A stretch of 64,000 nucleotides of DNA, taken from positions 2,768,817-2,832,816 of the forward strand of contig OY718804.1 in the NCBI GenBank assembly GCA_963070105.1. The letters run 5' to 3'. Positions 27,878 through 40,334 of this stretch are shown here, one piece after another. A model generated the notes under the pieces. It was given only the letters and a program-made list of their open reading frames with translations. It was not told the DNA's origin and searched no databases. Each line of letters begins with the position of its first letter. The first letter of the stretch is position 1. This DNA comes from Litomosoides sigmodontis (taxonomy: Eukaryota > Nematoda > Chromadorea > Rhabditida > Onchocercidae). Position numbers and translations under genes: made by a program.

Positions 27878-28990
27878 TTCTCTATCGTCGTTTTTAGCTG
27901 CTATTGATGCAAGTTCGTGAAAACTTCGAAATATCGCATCCTGAAACTTATTAATTTTTAATTTAAATTTTTAAAAATGTTCAAGAAATGAAATGAAGCA
28001 ATAAATTAGTTTGTGAAATGCAAGAGATGAATGGAATTGGTTATTAAATTGATCTTGGAAAGTCTTCTTCTTTTTTTTTTGTATTATCCGACCATGCCTA
28101 TCTGCTTTTCGTTCTAATTTTACTTAAGGAACGCATTCATTCACCTTTTATGATTGAGCATTTTAAAGACTTTATTGCAATTGATACAGTAGAATTAAAA
28201 TTTAATTTAAATTAATTCCATTTGCAGAAATGTTATCAGAGGAGTAGCTGTTCCAAAGCTAAATGTTCGTTTTTGACTTCCCTACGATACGATTTGAGAT
28301 AACAAAATGAAATTATTTCAAGGTTTTCCTTTTCTAAGGTTCCATCCAAGCACTCTGCCAACAGTTTTCAAAATTTCAAAATATCAACAAATTTTAATTT
28401 AAATTATGACAAATCTTAAATTCATACTGCCATCATATACAAAATGGAAATTTGTCAAATTACTTTCCTCTCATCTTTCCCATCACCCCAGCCTTTAGTA
28501 ATTCCACCACTTCAAATTTCTGTACTCTAACTTTTTTATGAATTAAAAATCACAAATATCTTCAATGAGCAAAGCACCCATTGATTACGGCGAATGTTAC
28601 AAAGATCATTTTTGATTTGTAACAAAAAATTGTTAGCTAACTCTTCGTTGCAATTGTTACACCTCTTCAGAAACCCTCTCTCTCTCCCTCTTCTCTCTCT
28701 CCCTCTTCCCTCCCTCCCTCCCTCCCTCTCTCTCTCTCTCTCTCTTCTTCATCATACAATGGAGGAAAGGGGCAGAAAAAAAAGAGTTCAGCTTGCTTGC
28801 AACTTGCACGTTGCGCAGTTCAGCTTGCATGCAACCTGCACGTTGCGCGGTGCAGGATGACAACGAATTGATTGGAGTGAAATAATAGTCGCAAATAATG
28901 GCAATCCTCTCTGCAGACCGACGTCCATATCAACAATGCTTAGCCATTTATGCAAACATACTGCAAATTCTGTCACTCCTAACCGCGGTA

Positions 28991-29028
<38 letters not shown>

Positions 29029-29044
29029 GTGTGTGTGTGTGTAT

Positions 29045-29087
<43 letters not shown>

Positions 29088-30732
29088 CGTGTGTGTGTGT
29101 GTATACGTGTGTGCGGGTGTCTGTGTGTGTGTGTGTGTGTGTGTGGGTGCGTGTGTGTGTGTGGGTAAGTGTACGTATGGATGTACGTGTGCGTGTCTTA
29201 ACGTTAGTGATTGATAAATGATATCTAAGAAAACGGAAATTGCAAGTGTGTCACAATTGTTGCATGGCATTATAATGTGAGGAGCGGCGAAGAGATGACA
29301 TCAGACAAGGGCAATGAAGAAATTTTTCATCGAAAAGAAAAAAACGACGAAAACTTAAAAGTGAAATTAAAAAATTAAAATTTAATTGATAAGCAAAAGT
29401 TGCTTATTTGTTGTAATTTTTGAAATAAACTGAAATTGCTGGAAAAAATTTGGAAATTGAAGGTGTGAAGAATTCTGAATTTCTTCAATTATCAATGCGA
29501 AATTATTTAGCTAATATTTATAACACGGCATAATGCAATAAGTATATCGGTAATTAATTTCTATTCCATTAATTTGTATCATCCAATGAATTGAAATATC
29601 TGTTTTTCAAATTTATTCTCAATTTTTTTTACAAAAAAAAGAAGAAGGAAAAACGAAAAAGTAGCAAAAACATTATTCTAGCAGTTTTAATTTTTTTTAA
29701 AGAGCATTTTATTTCACTGATTTGTTTGTAAAAATGTCAAACAAAAAACGCCATGCGCAAATAATATACTAAAAATTATTTCGCAGTTTACAAGAAAAAA
29801 AGGTTTTAAAGTTAGATATAACAACGTTACTATTTCTAGTTTAAAATTTAAATTAAAAAATGTGATTAGGTTAGCTTATTAAAAGAAGGCTTTGGCTAAC
29901 TACCCGTTTTTATTATCAAATAAGTTATTAAATAAATATTTCATTAAAAAAAATTAAATATAAAATTCGGTTTTGTGATTACATTGTGCTTGAATGGATT
30001 AGCACTACTTTTATTATATTACATTACCATAGAATCAAATTACGTCACCTCTGAGTTTTCTTAATTTATATTTAAATTTTCCTTATCCTTTCAAATCCTT
30101 CTTTGTCAATTCCAAAAAAGGAATGATCGCTGCTTTGGGGTGAAAGGTTAGATTATTTGTTAAAAGGAAGATGCAATGCTTTAACAGTTACAACAAACAT
30201 ATTTTTTGAGATTCCTCACAACACAGAGGGAGGGTGAGAGAGAAAGGGAAAGAGGGAGAGAGAGAGAGAGATGGATTGATGAAATTTTTTTGCAACAAAT
30301 TGATGAGCATCGAAAAGAATGGATAATGGTGAGAATTTTCGATTAAAAATAGTAAACTTTTCTTCTTCATGTCATTCACCTTACATTATCGCTTCTCTCT
30401 CCCTTCCTGCCTCTCTCTCCCTCTATTTTCTCATAGCTAATCAACCGTACTCTCTCGCCCTCTTTCTTTCTTTTTTTTTTTTTTTTTTTTAATGATAATG
30501 AACTAATTTTGTGGGAAGAAATAATATTCTATCATTAATTTGTAAGATTCATTCATATTACTATGAAATAAAAATAATTGGAGAAGTGAGATGTTGAAGA
30601 TGAAAGGAAAATACCGACGAATTAAAACAACATATACCTGTGCCTTCTTCAGGTAACAATCAGCCTCCCAAAATGGACTATGCTTTCCATCATATTTCAT
30701 TGTCATACACGAATTAATTGCTATTATTTTCC
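27878..30732 (-). CDS. Two orphan exons, probably the 5' part of the Ser-rich gene
   Basis: Two minus-strand exons join in phase 0. 30638-30732 is preceded by tttacag, followed by gtatatg, and contains [20 protein letters not shown]. 27878-27940 is preceded by tttcag, followed by gttaaac, and encodes [20 protein letters not shown] plus Glu. The joined peptide is charged and probably helical, unlike the low-complexity surroundings. It sits upstream of the large Ser-rich gene on the same strand, but I could not find the linking exon, which must start in phase 0 and end in phase 2 before 26,080. A possible exon at 26,643-26,708 (KTAPIMSYAKSLIIKPIF) ends in an in-frame TAG at its donor, so these exons might instead be the end of a separate gene. 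The product is unrecognised. Confidence 0.55.
28787..28854. repeat. Imperfect 32-bp tandem duplication
   Basis: AGTTCAGCTTGCTTGCAACT with TGCACGTTGCGC is followed at once by a second copy differing at two or three positions (TTGCATGCAACCTGCACGTT). It is clearly richer in G+C than its surroundings. No function is evident. Confidence 0.85.
28992..29166. repeat. (GT)n microsatellite with ATAC and GGGT interruptions
   Basis: About 175 bp of GT repeats broken three times by GTATACGTGT. Every long open frame across it on both strands is Cys/Val- or Thr/His-rich repeat translation. Confidence 0.95.
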
Positions 30733-31149
30733 CTGTAAATTCCAATTTCTCTCTTTTTTTCGTTTTTTTTTGCTTTTGTAAACAAAAACGAATAGCGAAA
30801 TTTAAATGCAAAAGCAAACAATTGATAATTCAATTGGTTTTAACAATTTAAGAATTGTTATTTCCATCGGTGAGCATTGATTACTACGATGTAAGGAAAA
30901 TGGAGCTTTCTGAAATGAAATACCTTTTATTTCACAAATTGGAAAATTATATTATTTCATGTTAAAAAAAATGTACAAGAGTTGTCATTCCAATACTAAT
31001 TTAAATATGATTTTTGAATTTTGGAAATACTTTGAATAGATTTGAAATAATTTTTAGCTAATATTTTATTCACATATGATTGTTTGTTTTAATCAAATAT
31101 TAACAATAATAATGGCAATAACTATTGTGTTAATTTGAAATATTATTCA

Positions 31150-31440
31150 CCATAATTGATAATAATTAATAATTAAATAATGATTAAACATCATTAATTG
31201 TAATTGACATTTGCCTCAAATACCCGTTAAAAGCAAAAAAGAGGAAAAAGTTGACAGAAAGTAATGAAAAGTAAATGAGAAATTGGAAAGGCTCTTTTTT
31301 TAAGCTAACGATCGGTAAATTTGTTTGAGAGAAAAAAAAAGGAAGAAATGAATTTACCGCTCTTTCCTGTCCTTCAAACTTAACAACAACTAAAGTAAGC
31401 AATTGGCGGAAAAGAAAAAACAACAACAACAACTAAACAA
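31150..31440. repeat. Diverged segmental duplication, copy 1
   Basis: It shares an ordered set of blocks with 32,435-32,730: AGTAATGAAAAGTAAATGAG, AAATTGGAAAG, TTTTTTTAAGCTAACG, GATCGG, AAATTTGTTTGAGA and a downstream CACTC/CGCTC-rich segment. The copies differ by substitutions and by a purine-repeat expansion in copy 2. Confidence 0.75.
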
Positions 31441-31725
31441 ATGAATTAAAATTTCCTAATTTAATCGTTGTAACGTTTCCTAATGATAAATGTAATTAAA
31501 TTTTCAATAAAATATATTTATTCATAATGATAGAAACTTATAGCAAATCATTAATAGATGCCAATTATCAGCGCAAAATTAATGTTACTATTACTAATTA
31601 GTGAAAAAAAAACCAAAGCGGTAATTAGTAAAGAAAATGAAAAATTATTACTAATTAAAATTGTCATTATAATTTGCTGTAATCATCGTTAATCAATCAA
31701 TGATTGTTTTCAGTCAGGTTGAATA

Positions 31726-31980
31726 GTGGACATGATCATTTAGCTATAATTTTATTTTATTCAAATGGACACGACCCTAGCATACTATGACTTTATTCTA
31801 TTCAAGTGGACATTGACCTTAACATTTATACCATTCTGTTCCGCTGAGCAACATGTATGTATGACCTTAACTATGACGCTATTCTTCAATTCAGGTGGAC
31901 ACGACCGTATACACATTGATACTATGAGCAACAGGTATGACCTTAACTATGACATCATTCCGTTCAGTTTAGGTATAACT
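31726..31980. repeat. Degenerate repeat built on GTGGACACGACC
   Basis: Variants of TTCAAGTGGACAYGACC occur at about 31,727, 31,762, 31,803 and 31,891. A longer block, GAGCAAC.TGTATGACCTTAACTATGAC, occurs near 31,846 and 31,927. The copies are too diverged to give one clean period. Confidence 0.7.
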
Positions 31981-32434
31981 TTAACTTTAACTATTTCTGT
32001 TTATAATTTAATTTCAAGGTTTTGTAAAAATGATTACATTGTTAATCCATTTCTCTATCATCACACAATTATTATTACAGCCTATTTCGGAAGTACCTTC
32101 GAAGGATTTCATTCTCTCTCCCAATTGTTTTTTTTTTTTTAATGAAATATAGTATTAATAAAAATTGCATTCAACAAATTAATTCGAAAAACAAAATAAA
32201 AATTCAATTACTTTTAGGCTTTTCTTTGTCGCACCAATGGTCATTATGATGCAGTTGTGGTAAATTAGGTAAAATGATGACCGGTAGGTTAATCAATGCT
32301 TTGCTTGCTCATTCCTCCTTCAAAATATGCTTTATCATTCAACAGATAGCCTAATGATAGTGATAATAATGAATAACGATAACGTTGTTACTAGTGATAA
32401 TGATGATAATAATGTTTATTGGAAATATTACTGA

Positions 32435-32730
32435 TAACAGCAATCATAATTGATAATAATTTGAAATGATATTAGCTATAAGTTATTATATTTTCATAAA
32501 ATACTGTTGAAAGCAAAAAGAAGTTGTTAAATGGACGTCGATGAAAAGTAATGAAAAGAAAATGAGAAATTGGAAAGACTTTTTTTAAGCTAACGCTAAC
32601 GACGATCGGCAAATTTGTTTGAGAAAAAAAAAGAGAGAGAGAGAGAGAGAGAAGGAATTTGTCACTCTTTTCTACACTCCAAATTCAACAAAAATAACTA
32701 GGAGAAGTGGAAGAAAACAAATAAACAAGG
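32435..32730. repeat. Diverged segmental duplication, copy 2
   Basis: The second copy of the segment at 31,150-31,440, about 1.28 kb downstream and in the same orientation. It carries a duplicated CTAACG and a (GA)n expansion. Confidence 0.75.
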
Positions 32731-34498
32731 TAAATTAGTAATAATTAGTGCTAATTAATAATGATGATAATTCATTCTCCTCCTCATTTTTAAACTTTTT
32801 TTCGAAGAAAATTTATTTTGCTAAAGATAATAAAATTCACATCGCTTTTTATCACTTTTTCATAACATTGCAAAACATATTTCAAAATGTTTGTTAGCAA
32901 AATATTTTACGTAAAGCATTGAATTTCACTAATAACTGTTAATTAAAAGAAATTAATTAAATGAATTTTCAAAAAATTTCTCAATGTACCGAAATTCATC
33001 CATTTTTTAATATATCAATTTCAATAAGTTTTTTTTCTTTCACAAAAATGCAAATTGAACAATTGACAATACAAACATCTATAGGCGTCGAATTTTCAAA
33101 CTTTAAATGAAATTCTAAATTTATTTATCGACCTCTTTGTTCGCTGCTTGCTATCATCTTTCCTTAAATTTGAATTTTGATTAAATTGAGGAAAAAGATT
33201 AACTATTAGAGGTAATGCACAGCTTAAATTTAATATAAAATAGCAGTTAATTTGTTATGAAATTCATTCATTTGGAAATATTATTAAAATAGGAGAAAAA
33301 GAGTTAGATTAGCAATTTTCCAATTGTTTACACATTTGCCTAATTTACGTAATTTTCAAACTTTCTTATCAAAGAAAATATAAATTAACGTTATTAAAAA
33401 AAATACATTTTAACAAATAATGTTTTAATGCAATTTTAATGTGACAAATTTTGAAATATAATTTATTTACATTTCAAATGTTTCATAAAGAATATCGAGC
33501 AAATAAAAAAAAAGAAAAGAACGAAAGAAAGAAAGAAATGTATAATTTAGTTGATAACATACGATAGCTCAGTGCAATTGTAAACACTTCACGAAACTAT
33601 TTCGATTTTTATCCATCACATTTTCACTAGCAATCACTACTACTACTACTACTGAAATCAATAATTAAATTAGGTATTGGATAATAATAAACGGGTAATC
33701 AAACGACGTATTGAATAATAAATTAATTAGTAATCAAATTAGGCATTGAATAATAATAGATCAAACTGAATAATAATAGATCAAATTGAATAATAATAGA
33801 TCATGATATGATTTATATTTTCGAGTGATATCTGATCCTCTCAATATTTAATTGACAATCGGAGATATCCAAAGAGTAAAACCAAAAAATGAGCCAATTA
33901 AGTTAGGGGTGTAAAATGAAATTCAAATTGTAATTTCTGGAAGGATCGAAATAGCATAGCAATGGAAATGAGTGAACGACACAGACAGGTTGATCGTTGG
34001 AGATTGCCGTATGTTGCATGGACAGCAATCAAAAATCCCTCTCATACATACGTATAATATAAGGTGCAAAAGTTCACTTTTAATTTAATTGGTAATTTAA
34101 TTTCCCAATAATTGCCTATTTTTTGAGGGTCAGATGAGTGCGCTGACAATTCATCGAAAACCCTTGTTAACTGGACAGGTATATCGTAAGTTTATGTGAT
34201 GTGATCGATCGATTCACCTGTAACAATTGGATAAAAGATATAATTGTTGTATTTACTAGATTGGTCACTTGTAAATCAGATTGGTCACTTGCACACACAC
34301 ACACACACACACACAAATCATCAGTAAAATAATAGAATCTTATTATTTGGTGAATGTCATAATGAAATTACAATTATCATATCGTGCAGAATTACAATTA
34401 CTTTGCAGTAAGTAATTGCGAAATGGAACAGTTTTCCGTTCATTCATACCATTTAACATATTTTAGTAAAATTTAAAATTTTACTACTATTATTGTTA

Positions 34499-34730
34499 TT
34501 TATTTATTTAATTAATTTATTTATTTGCTTATTTATTTATTATTATTAATTATTATTGCTATTATTACATACTATTGTTAATTGTTAATATTATCACTAT
34601 TATAAATAATTTCATTATTTATTTAATTAATTAATTTATTTGCTTATTTATTTATTATTATTAATTATTATTGCTATTATTACATACAATTGTTAATTGT
34701 TAATATTATCACTATTATAAATAATTTCAT
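34499..34730. repeat. 115-bp tandem duplication, ATTT-rich
   Basis: Two adjacent copies with period 115, anchored by TTGCTTATTTATTTATTATT (34525 and 34640) and ending ATAAATAATTTCAT. They are nearly identical, which implies recent duplication. Confidence 0.9.
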
Positions 34731-35035
34731 CATTGCTTTTGCCGCTCCTTTCAACTGCGATAATCAATTTGCTCTTTCTAATACTAAAGGTTAGAATAAC
34801 TGATAAATTGTGCATGGTCGATGAAATTCGTACGTTAAATTTACAGAGATCAAAGAGCAACAAATGGTAAAAGTTTGACGAAGACTGTCCTCATCTCAAA
34901 CCATTTTCTTTTCACTGTCCACAACAATAATGTAAACAATTCAATTTTTCAAAAAAAAAACCGAAAAGTTGAAAATTTTTGGGAAATAAATTCAAATATG
35001 GACATCATGTGCATGGAAAAATAAAGTAAATAATT

Positions 35036-35059
35036 GGGGGGGGGGGGGGGGGGGGGGGG
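35036..35059 (+). repeat. Run of 24 guanines
   Basis: An uninterrupted G24 between AATT and TGAAATT in an AT-rich context. It has obvious quadruplex-forming potential and is also a likely place for assembly length error. Confidence 0.95.
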
Positions 35060-35514
35060 TGAAATTAGGATGAGCGAATGCATTTGAGAAGATTGAAAAT
35101 CGCCAATGCAAAATCTGTGAGATGATCGTCGTAAAAGTGAATGACAACAAACACACTTTTTTCCTTCCCTCTTCCATTTCATTTCCTTTCATTTCCTTTC
35201 ATTTCGTTTTATTTCATTTCCTTTTCCAATCTTCGCGTTTTTCATCCATTCCATTTCACCACCAATATTTATCGTCCGTCGTCTTTTATCTCTTCACATT
35301 TTGGTACGCAAAAAATGGTGGAAAAAATATTGAAATAGTTTTCTTAGGTGAAAATATTGCACTCATTTCACCATCTTACGATGAAAGCATTAATTGGTAA
35401 TTAATTAATATTGGTATTTAGCATTTGGCTAATTTCATTAAGCACCTCTTTTCATGAAGAGACAGTTGAGGATAGCTAATCAACTGGCTCTGATGAATAC
35501 CGCTCTATCAATGA

Positions 35515-35790
35515 ACGACGAGTGAAGGAGCGAAATGAATGAATGAGTGAACGGACGAATGAGTGAACCAACGAATGAGTGAATGAGCGAACAAGCGAAT
35601 GAGCGAATAAGTGAACGGACGAATGAGTGAACCAACGAATGAGTGAATGAGCGAACAAGAGAATGAGCGAATAAGTGAACGGACGAATGAGTGAACCAAC
35701 GAATGAGTGAATGAGCGAACAAGAGAATGAGCGAATAAGTGAACGGACGAAATGAGTGAACGAACGAATAAGCGAATGAGTGAATGAATT
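35515..35790. repeat. 64-bp satellite of degenerate tetranucleotides
   Basis: The unit starting GTGAACGGACGAATGAGTGA begins at 35547, 35611, 35675 and 35739, an exact 64-bp period. Each unit consists of sixteen 4-mers of the GAAT, GAGC, GAAC and GACG type. On the minus strand it reads as repeated His-Ser-Leu/Phe-Arg/Val text, but there is no gene context. Confidence 0.93.
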
Positions 35791-36821
35791 ACATCAGCAA
35801 ATCATTTTAATTTCGTTAGAAATAGTAGCTAATTTCGGTCAACAGTTTTCCTGACAAATCGTACAATACAATTAGGAAGAGGGGTGGATCGAGTGAAGTT
35901 AGTCAATTGAGGGAGTGAATGTTTGTCAAAAGACATTTTAATTCAGCCACTGAGAGAAGGAGAGAAAGGGAGAGGTAGAGAGAAAAAAGACCAGTCCTTG
36001 GAGTGTTGAAGATTTAATAAATTCCTGTTATAAAGGAATTGAAAAATTCATTATTTTACCCATTCATTTTGAAATGCCTCATATTTTGCACTTCACTCTT
36101 CTCATACACTCTCTTCTCTTCCAACTTTCATTCTTTTTCACATTTTTTTTTTCACTTTATATCTAATTTCTACGCATGTCTCTTCGCTTTTCTTTCTTTT
36201 TTTCTTTCTTTCCTTTTTTGCATCATACAGAAACATGCCTCTTCATTTTCTTGTCTTTCTCTCCCTCTTTCTTTCTCTTTTTGCATCGCAAAAAAAAGTG
36301 AACAATTATGGGACGCAGATGTACTCTCTTGCTTTTTTCTTTCTTTCTTTTTTTCTTACACCTAAAAGATACAGACATGCATACACACACACATTCAACC
36401 GGAAAAGGAAATGTTTTTTTTTTTTTGTGAAACATTATTAAATCATAAAATGAAAGAGAAAAAAATTGTGAAATTTACGAAAAATTTGCATAAAAGAATC
36501 ATTTTATCTCTTAACTTCCATCATCCCATCCTCACCTCTCCCAGCAAGAGCGACAAATTTTTATGATTAAACGAGTAGTGATAAAACGCTTCTCATACTC
36601 ATTTCACACCATTAATTTCATTTATTTGAAGTAGCTCAATTGTATCAGTTAAAATTGAAACGAAAAAGAAACGAATCCAATTTTTTTTAAAAAAAAAATT
36701 AAGTGAAAGAATTTAACAGAATGGAAAAATTACTACAATAAATAGCAGAAATTTATGAGTCGAATAATATTACCCAATTTACCATTTGCTATTTATAAAA
36801 TTCATTTGTAGATGAATTATC

Positions 36822-36906
36822 ATTATCATTATCATTATCATTATCATTATCATTATCATTATCATTATCATCATCATCATCATCATCATAATCACTATCA
36901 TCATTG

Positions 36907-36971
<65 letters not shown>

Positions 36972-36972
36972 G
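36822..36972. repeat. Compound (CATTAT)n(CAT)n microsatellite
   Basis: About eight CATTAT hexamers followed by a long CAT triplet tract with a single TAATCACTATCATTGT interruption. The open frames (poly-His, poly-Met, Asp-Asn) are artefacts. Confidence 0.95.
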
Positions 36973-39900
36973 TAATCACTCACTTACTCACTGACCTCCG
37001 ATGAATTCCAATGACATTGAAATTCACAAAAAGGAAATGAGGAAATGAATGAATAGATTTTTTTTAAATGCATATTTGACGAAGAGAAATTTCACGACAA
37101 TGCAATTGAAATATTTCATCCGTACAATGTACACTTTCGAAATTTTGTTGAAGTCAACAACTTATAGTCAGTTTTGCTCTTTTTTCGTTTTGAAAAATTA
37201 ATAAAAATGAATTGAGCTTTTTGGTGGCACATTTTTCACTATTCAAATTTTTTTTCCGATTTAAAATAATTCAACCAGCTCGATTCATATGATGAATGTG
37301 GCAGTCACTTCAGCGTGCGTCAATGCAATAATTTTTCTTTGAAGTTTCATAAATTGTAATTTTGTAAGAAATTGAAAAAAGAAAATTTAACGCTTATTGT
37401 TATTATTGAAATTAAAATTATTGCAGTACGAGAGACATACATTTTCCGATTCTTTTAGGTTAAGTTAAATTAGACAGGCAGGACGAGTTAAACATCAATG
37501 ACAGGCATGTGAAGGCATTTGAAAATCATTTTTTAATCTTAAATATCCTAACTGACAATGAAAAGGATTTTTTCACGGAAATAGTTTGTGTTGTAAGTGA
37601 GCTTGTGCTACACAAAATTATTACTTCAAATTATCCAATCGTCAAGTGGTCAGTTGCACAAACCAAATACACTCAGTTATTAACCATCAGTCCCATGAAA
37701 GGAGAGTTTTTGAAAAATTTTTTCCTTTTTAGAGAGTTAGGATTTTAATTTATTAATAATTGAAGCTGGTAATTTGTGAAATAATTTTAAATGCAAAAAA
37801 TAAATGAGAGAAGTGAAGGAAGACAAAGTTTTTAATCCAACTAATCAAATAAGGCAACAATAAATTTGTTATTTCAATCAAAATAAGCTTTTGCCAAATT
37901 CAAATTTCGATAAAAATGTTTTACTCAAATGCTCAAATAGTTTTTTTCGTTATAGCTGTAATTGGAAAAGAGCACATTGAATTTAAAAAGAAAATTTGAA
38001 ATCAAAATCGCTGTACAATGTATGAAACTGTTATTTCTGCTTTAATTAAAAAGTAAAAAAAATTTAAAAAAAGAAAAACGCAAATTATTAAATTAATATT
38101 AGTGGCAAAGAGAGGAAGAAAAAAAGATTAAATGTGAAAATGGAAAATAAAATGGAATAAGTAATGAAGTTACTGTAATCTATGATGCAAAATGAATTTC
38201 TATTATCAGATTGATCAGATCACTTTTTATTACGTTATCTTGTGGCTGGTCAGGTCACGGTCATCGTGGTCATCCAATTTCACCTGTAACAATATCATCA
38301 CTATCCGATATCAATGTGTTCCTTTATCACATTCATCGAAGAAGATGATCATATTTCGCTCTACGCCAAAAAACACACACACACACACGTAGTTCAAGTT
38401 AGATTACTGGATATTTTAAATTTATAAATATGCAATAAATTTGGAACACAAAAAGCATCATAATTAAATTTAAAAAAAATTATATTTAAAAGTTTTTAAG
38501 CCGATGGAAAAATGTAAACTTTTGAAAGTTTAAGTCTATCATCTATTGGTTTAAATAAAATACGTATTTACTTACCTCAAAATATACGCTTAGTAGACGT
38601 CTACACTACGTATGCATTTATGATGTTCAAATTAGCATCCGTAATAACAATAATAATAATAACAAATTCCGAATACTAAAGTACTATGCATTAAATTGTA
38701 AATGCTAAATTCTATGTACTAAGCAAAAAGTACTAAATATTAAATACAAATGATAATAAAAGTATAGAACATAAATAATCGTGTAACGTGATGAAAGCAT
38801 CATTACGTGTACGTCATAGCGTACGCTACATATGGAAAAGGTGTTGATAAAGCGTAACGATAGAGGAAGCAGTAAGTACTGTTTTTTCGGAAAAAGAAAA
38901 AAATCCGATGAAAATAGCACAATCAATAAAATAGCGTTGAAATTACTTGTCAAAGCATAACTTCCCCTTTTTGTTTTTTAGGGTAAAGAACCGGTATAAT
39001 TTGAAAAATTATTTTCTTCCTTTTCACTTTTTTTTTTAGAAATGCGCAAGAGAATTGTTAAAGTATTTGGTTGATAAATGAACGGCTGAGAGCTTGGAAG
39101 TAAAGTGATTTTTTCTTTTTCTTCCAAAATTTAATGTTCCAATTAATTAATTAAGTCCTCGCAATTCCTCTTTTTACGTGTAAGCATTGGACGAAAGTAG
39201 TTTCAGCTAATTTAATATTACTCTACTAAATGTAAGATATTTTAATTTATAGTTTTTGAAAGAATAACAAAACTCGTTCATTCAAACAGATATTTTTTGA
39301 TAATATTTTTGTTTTTTTTTTTTATTTCAAATATTTTGCATGGGAAAAGAGCAAGAAAGAGAGTTCGAAGAAAAATATCGTTTGTTTTAAGTGTCTGTGA
39401 AGCGAATGAATTCTTCTTTTTTTCTTATTGAAAACTGGAATTGTTAAAGTATTAAAATTCAGTGAGACAATCTACAACATTTTTTTTTTGGACAATCGTA
39501 AATTTTCAAAGTTTTAAAACTGTATTATAAGAATTGCAGTTGTATGTTTACATATGACAATACTGTATTATAAGTCAATTAGACGTTACATGCACGCGTG
39601 AGAAAGTTAACTATACGTTAAATACACGTATGAACAAGTCAACTATACGTACGATGAAAAATAACGTACGTTTTTACATTAAACATAAATACGAATACAT
39701 TTATTCAATCCATAAGTTAATAATTAATTTTAGCCAAAAAATAAATTAAAATGATGTAAAAGTTAATTATACATGCATAATTTGAAGATTTCATATCAGT
39801 AACGTACGATCGCTTGCATAACAGTGTCGCTAATATTATATTGGAAAATGGAAAAAAAAAAAACATTTTATTGCTAACTGAAACAAATATGCAAAAATAA

Positions 39901-40303
39901 AGAAAATAAAAATATTTTCTTAAAGGAAACAACTAAAATATTGAGGAAGATTAATTAATTAATTAATTAATTAATTGGTGAAAAAGTTTAAGATGAAACG
40001 ATGATGATGAGGAATGATTTTTACTAGCTTGAATTGAAATTGAAAGTAAAGGATGGGAAATTTTCAGCTAAGCAAATGACCTCTCTGTCCACTTGTGTTC
40101 AGTTCAGTGACTGTAACATTGATCAGGTTGTGTAAACAGTCTCAGATATATATCATCGTCATCGTCACCATCGTACGTCTACCAATTAGTTTATTCTTTT
40201 CTGTGTTACGTTTATCATACACGTTACTTTACACGTACTCAAATGTCATTTAACTAATCACTTCATCCTATAATGAAAAAAAAAAATTTTTACATAAGTA
40301 TTC

Positions 40304-40334
<31 letters not shown>

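Noticed and set aside
31765..32142. 125-codon plus-strand open frame
   Set aside because: It lies on a degenerate tandem repeat and ends in a poly-T run. No splice borders or domain were seen.
37509..37748. Plus-strand open frame ENHFLILNILTDNEKDFF...
   Set aside because: It has no recognisable domain and no consistent exon partners. AT-rich chance ORFs of this length occur elsewhere in the window.
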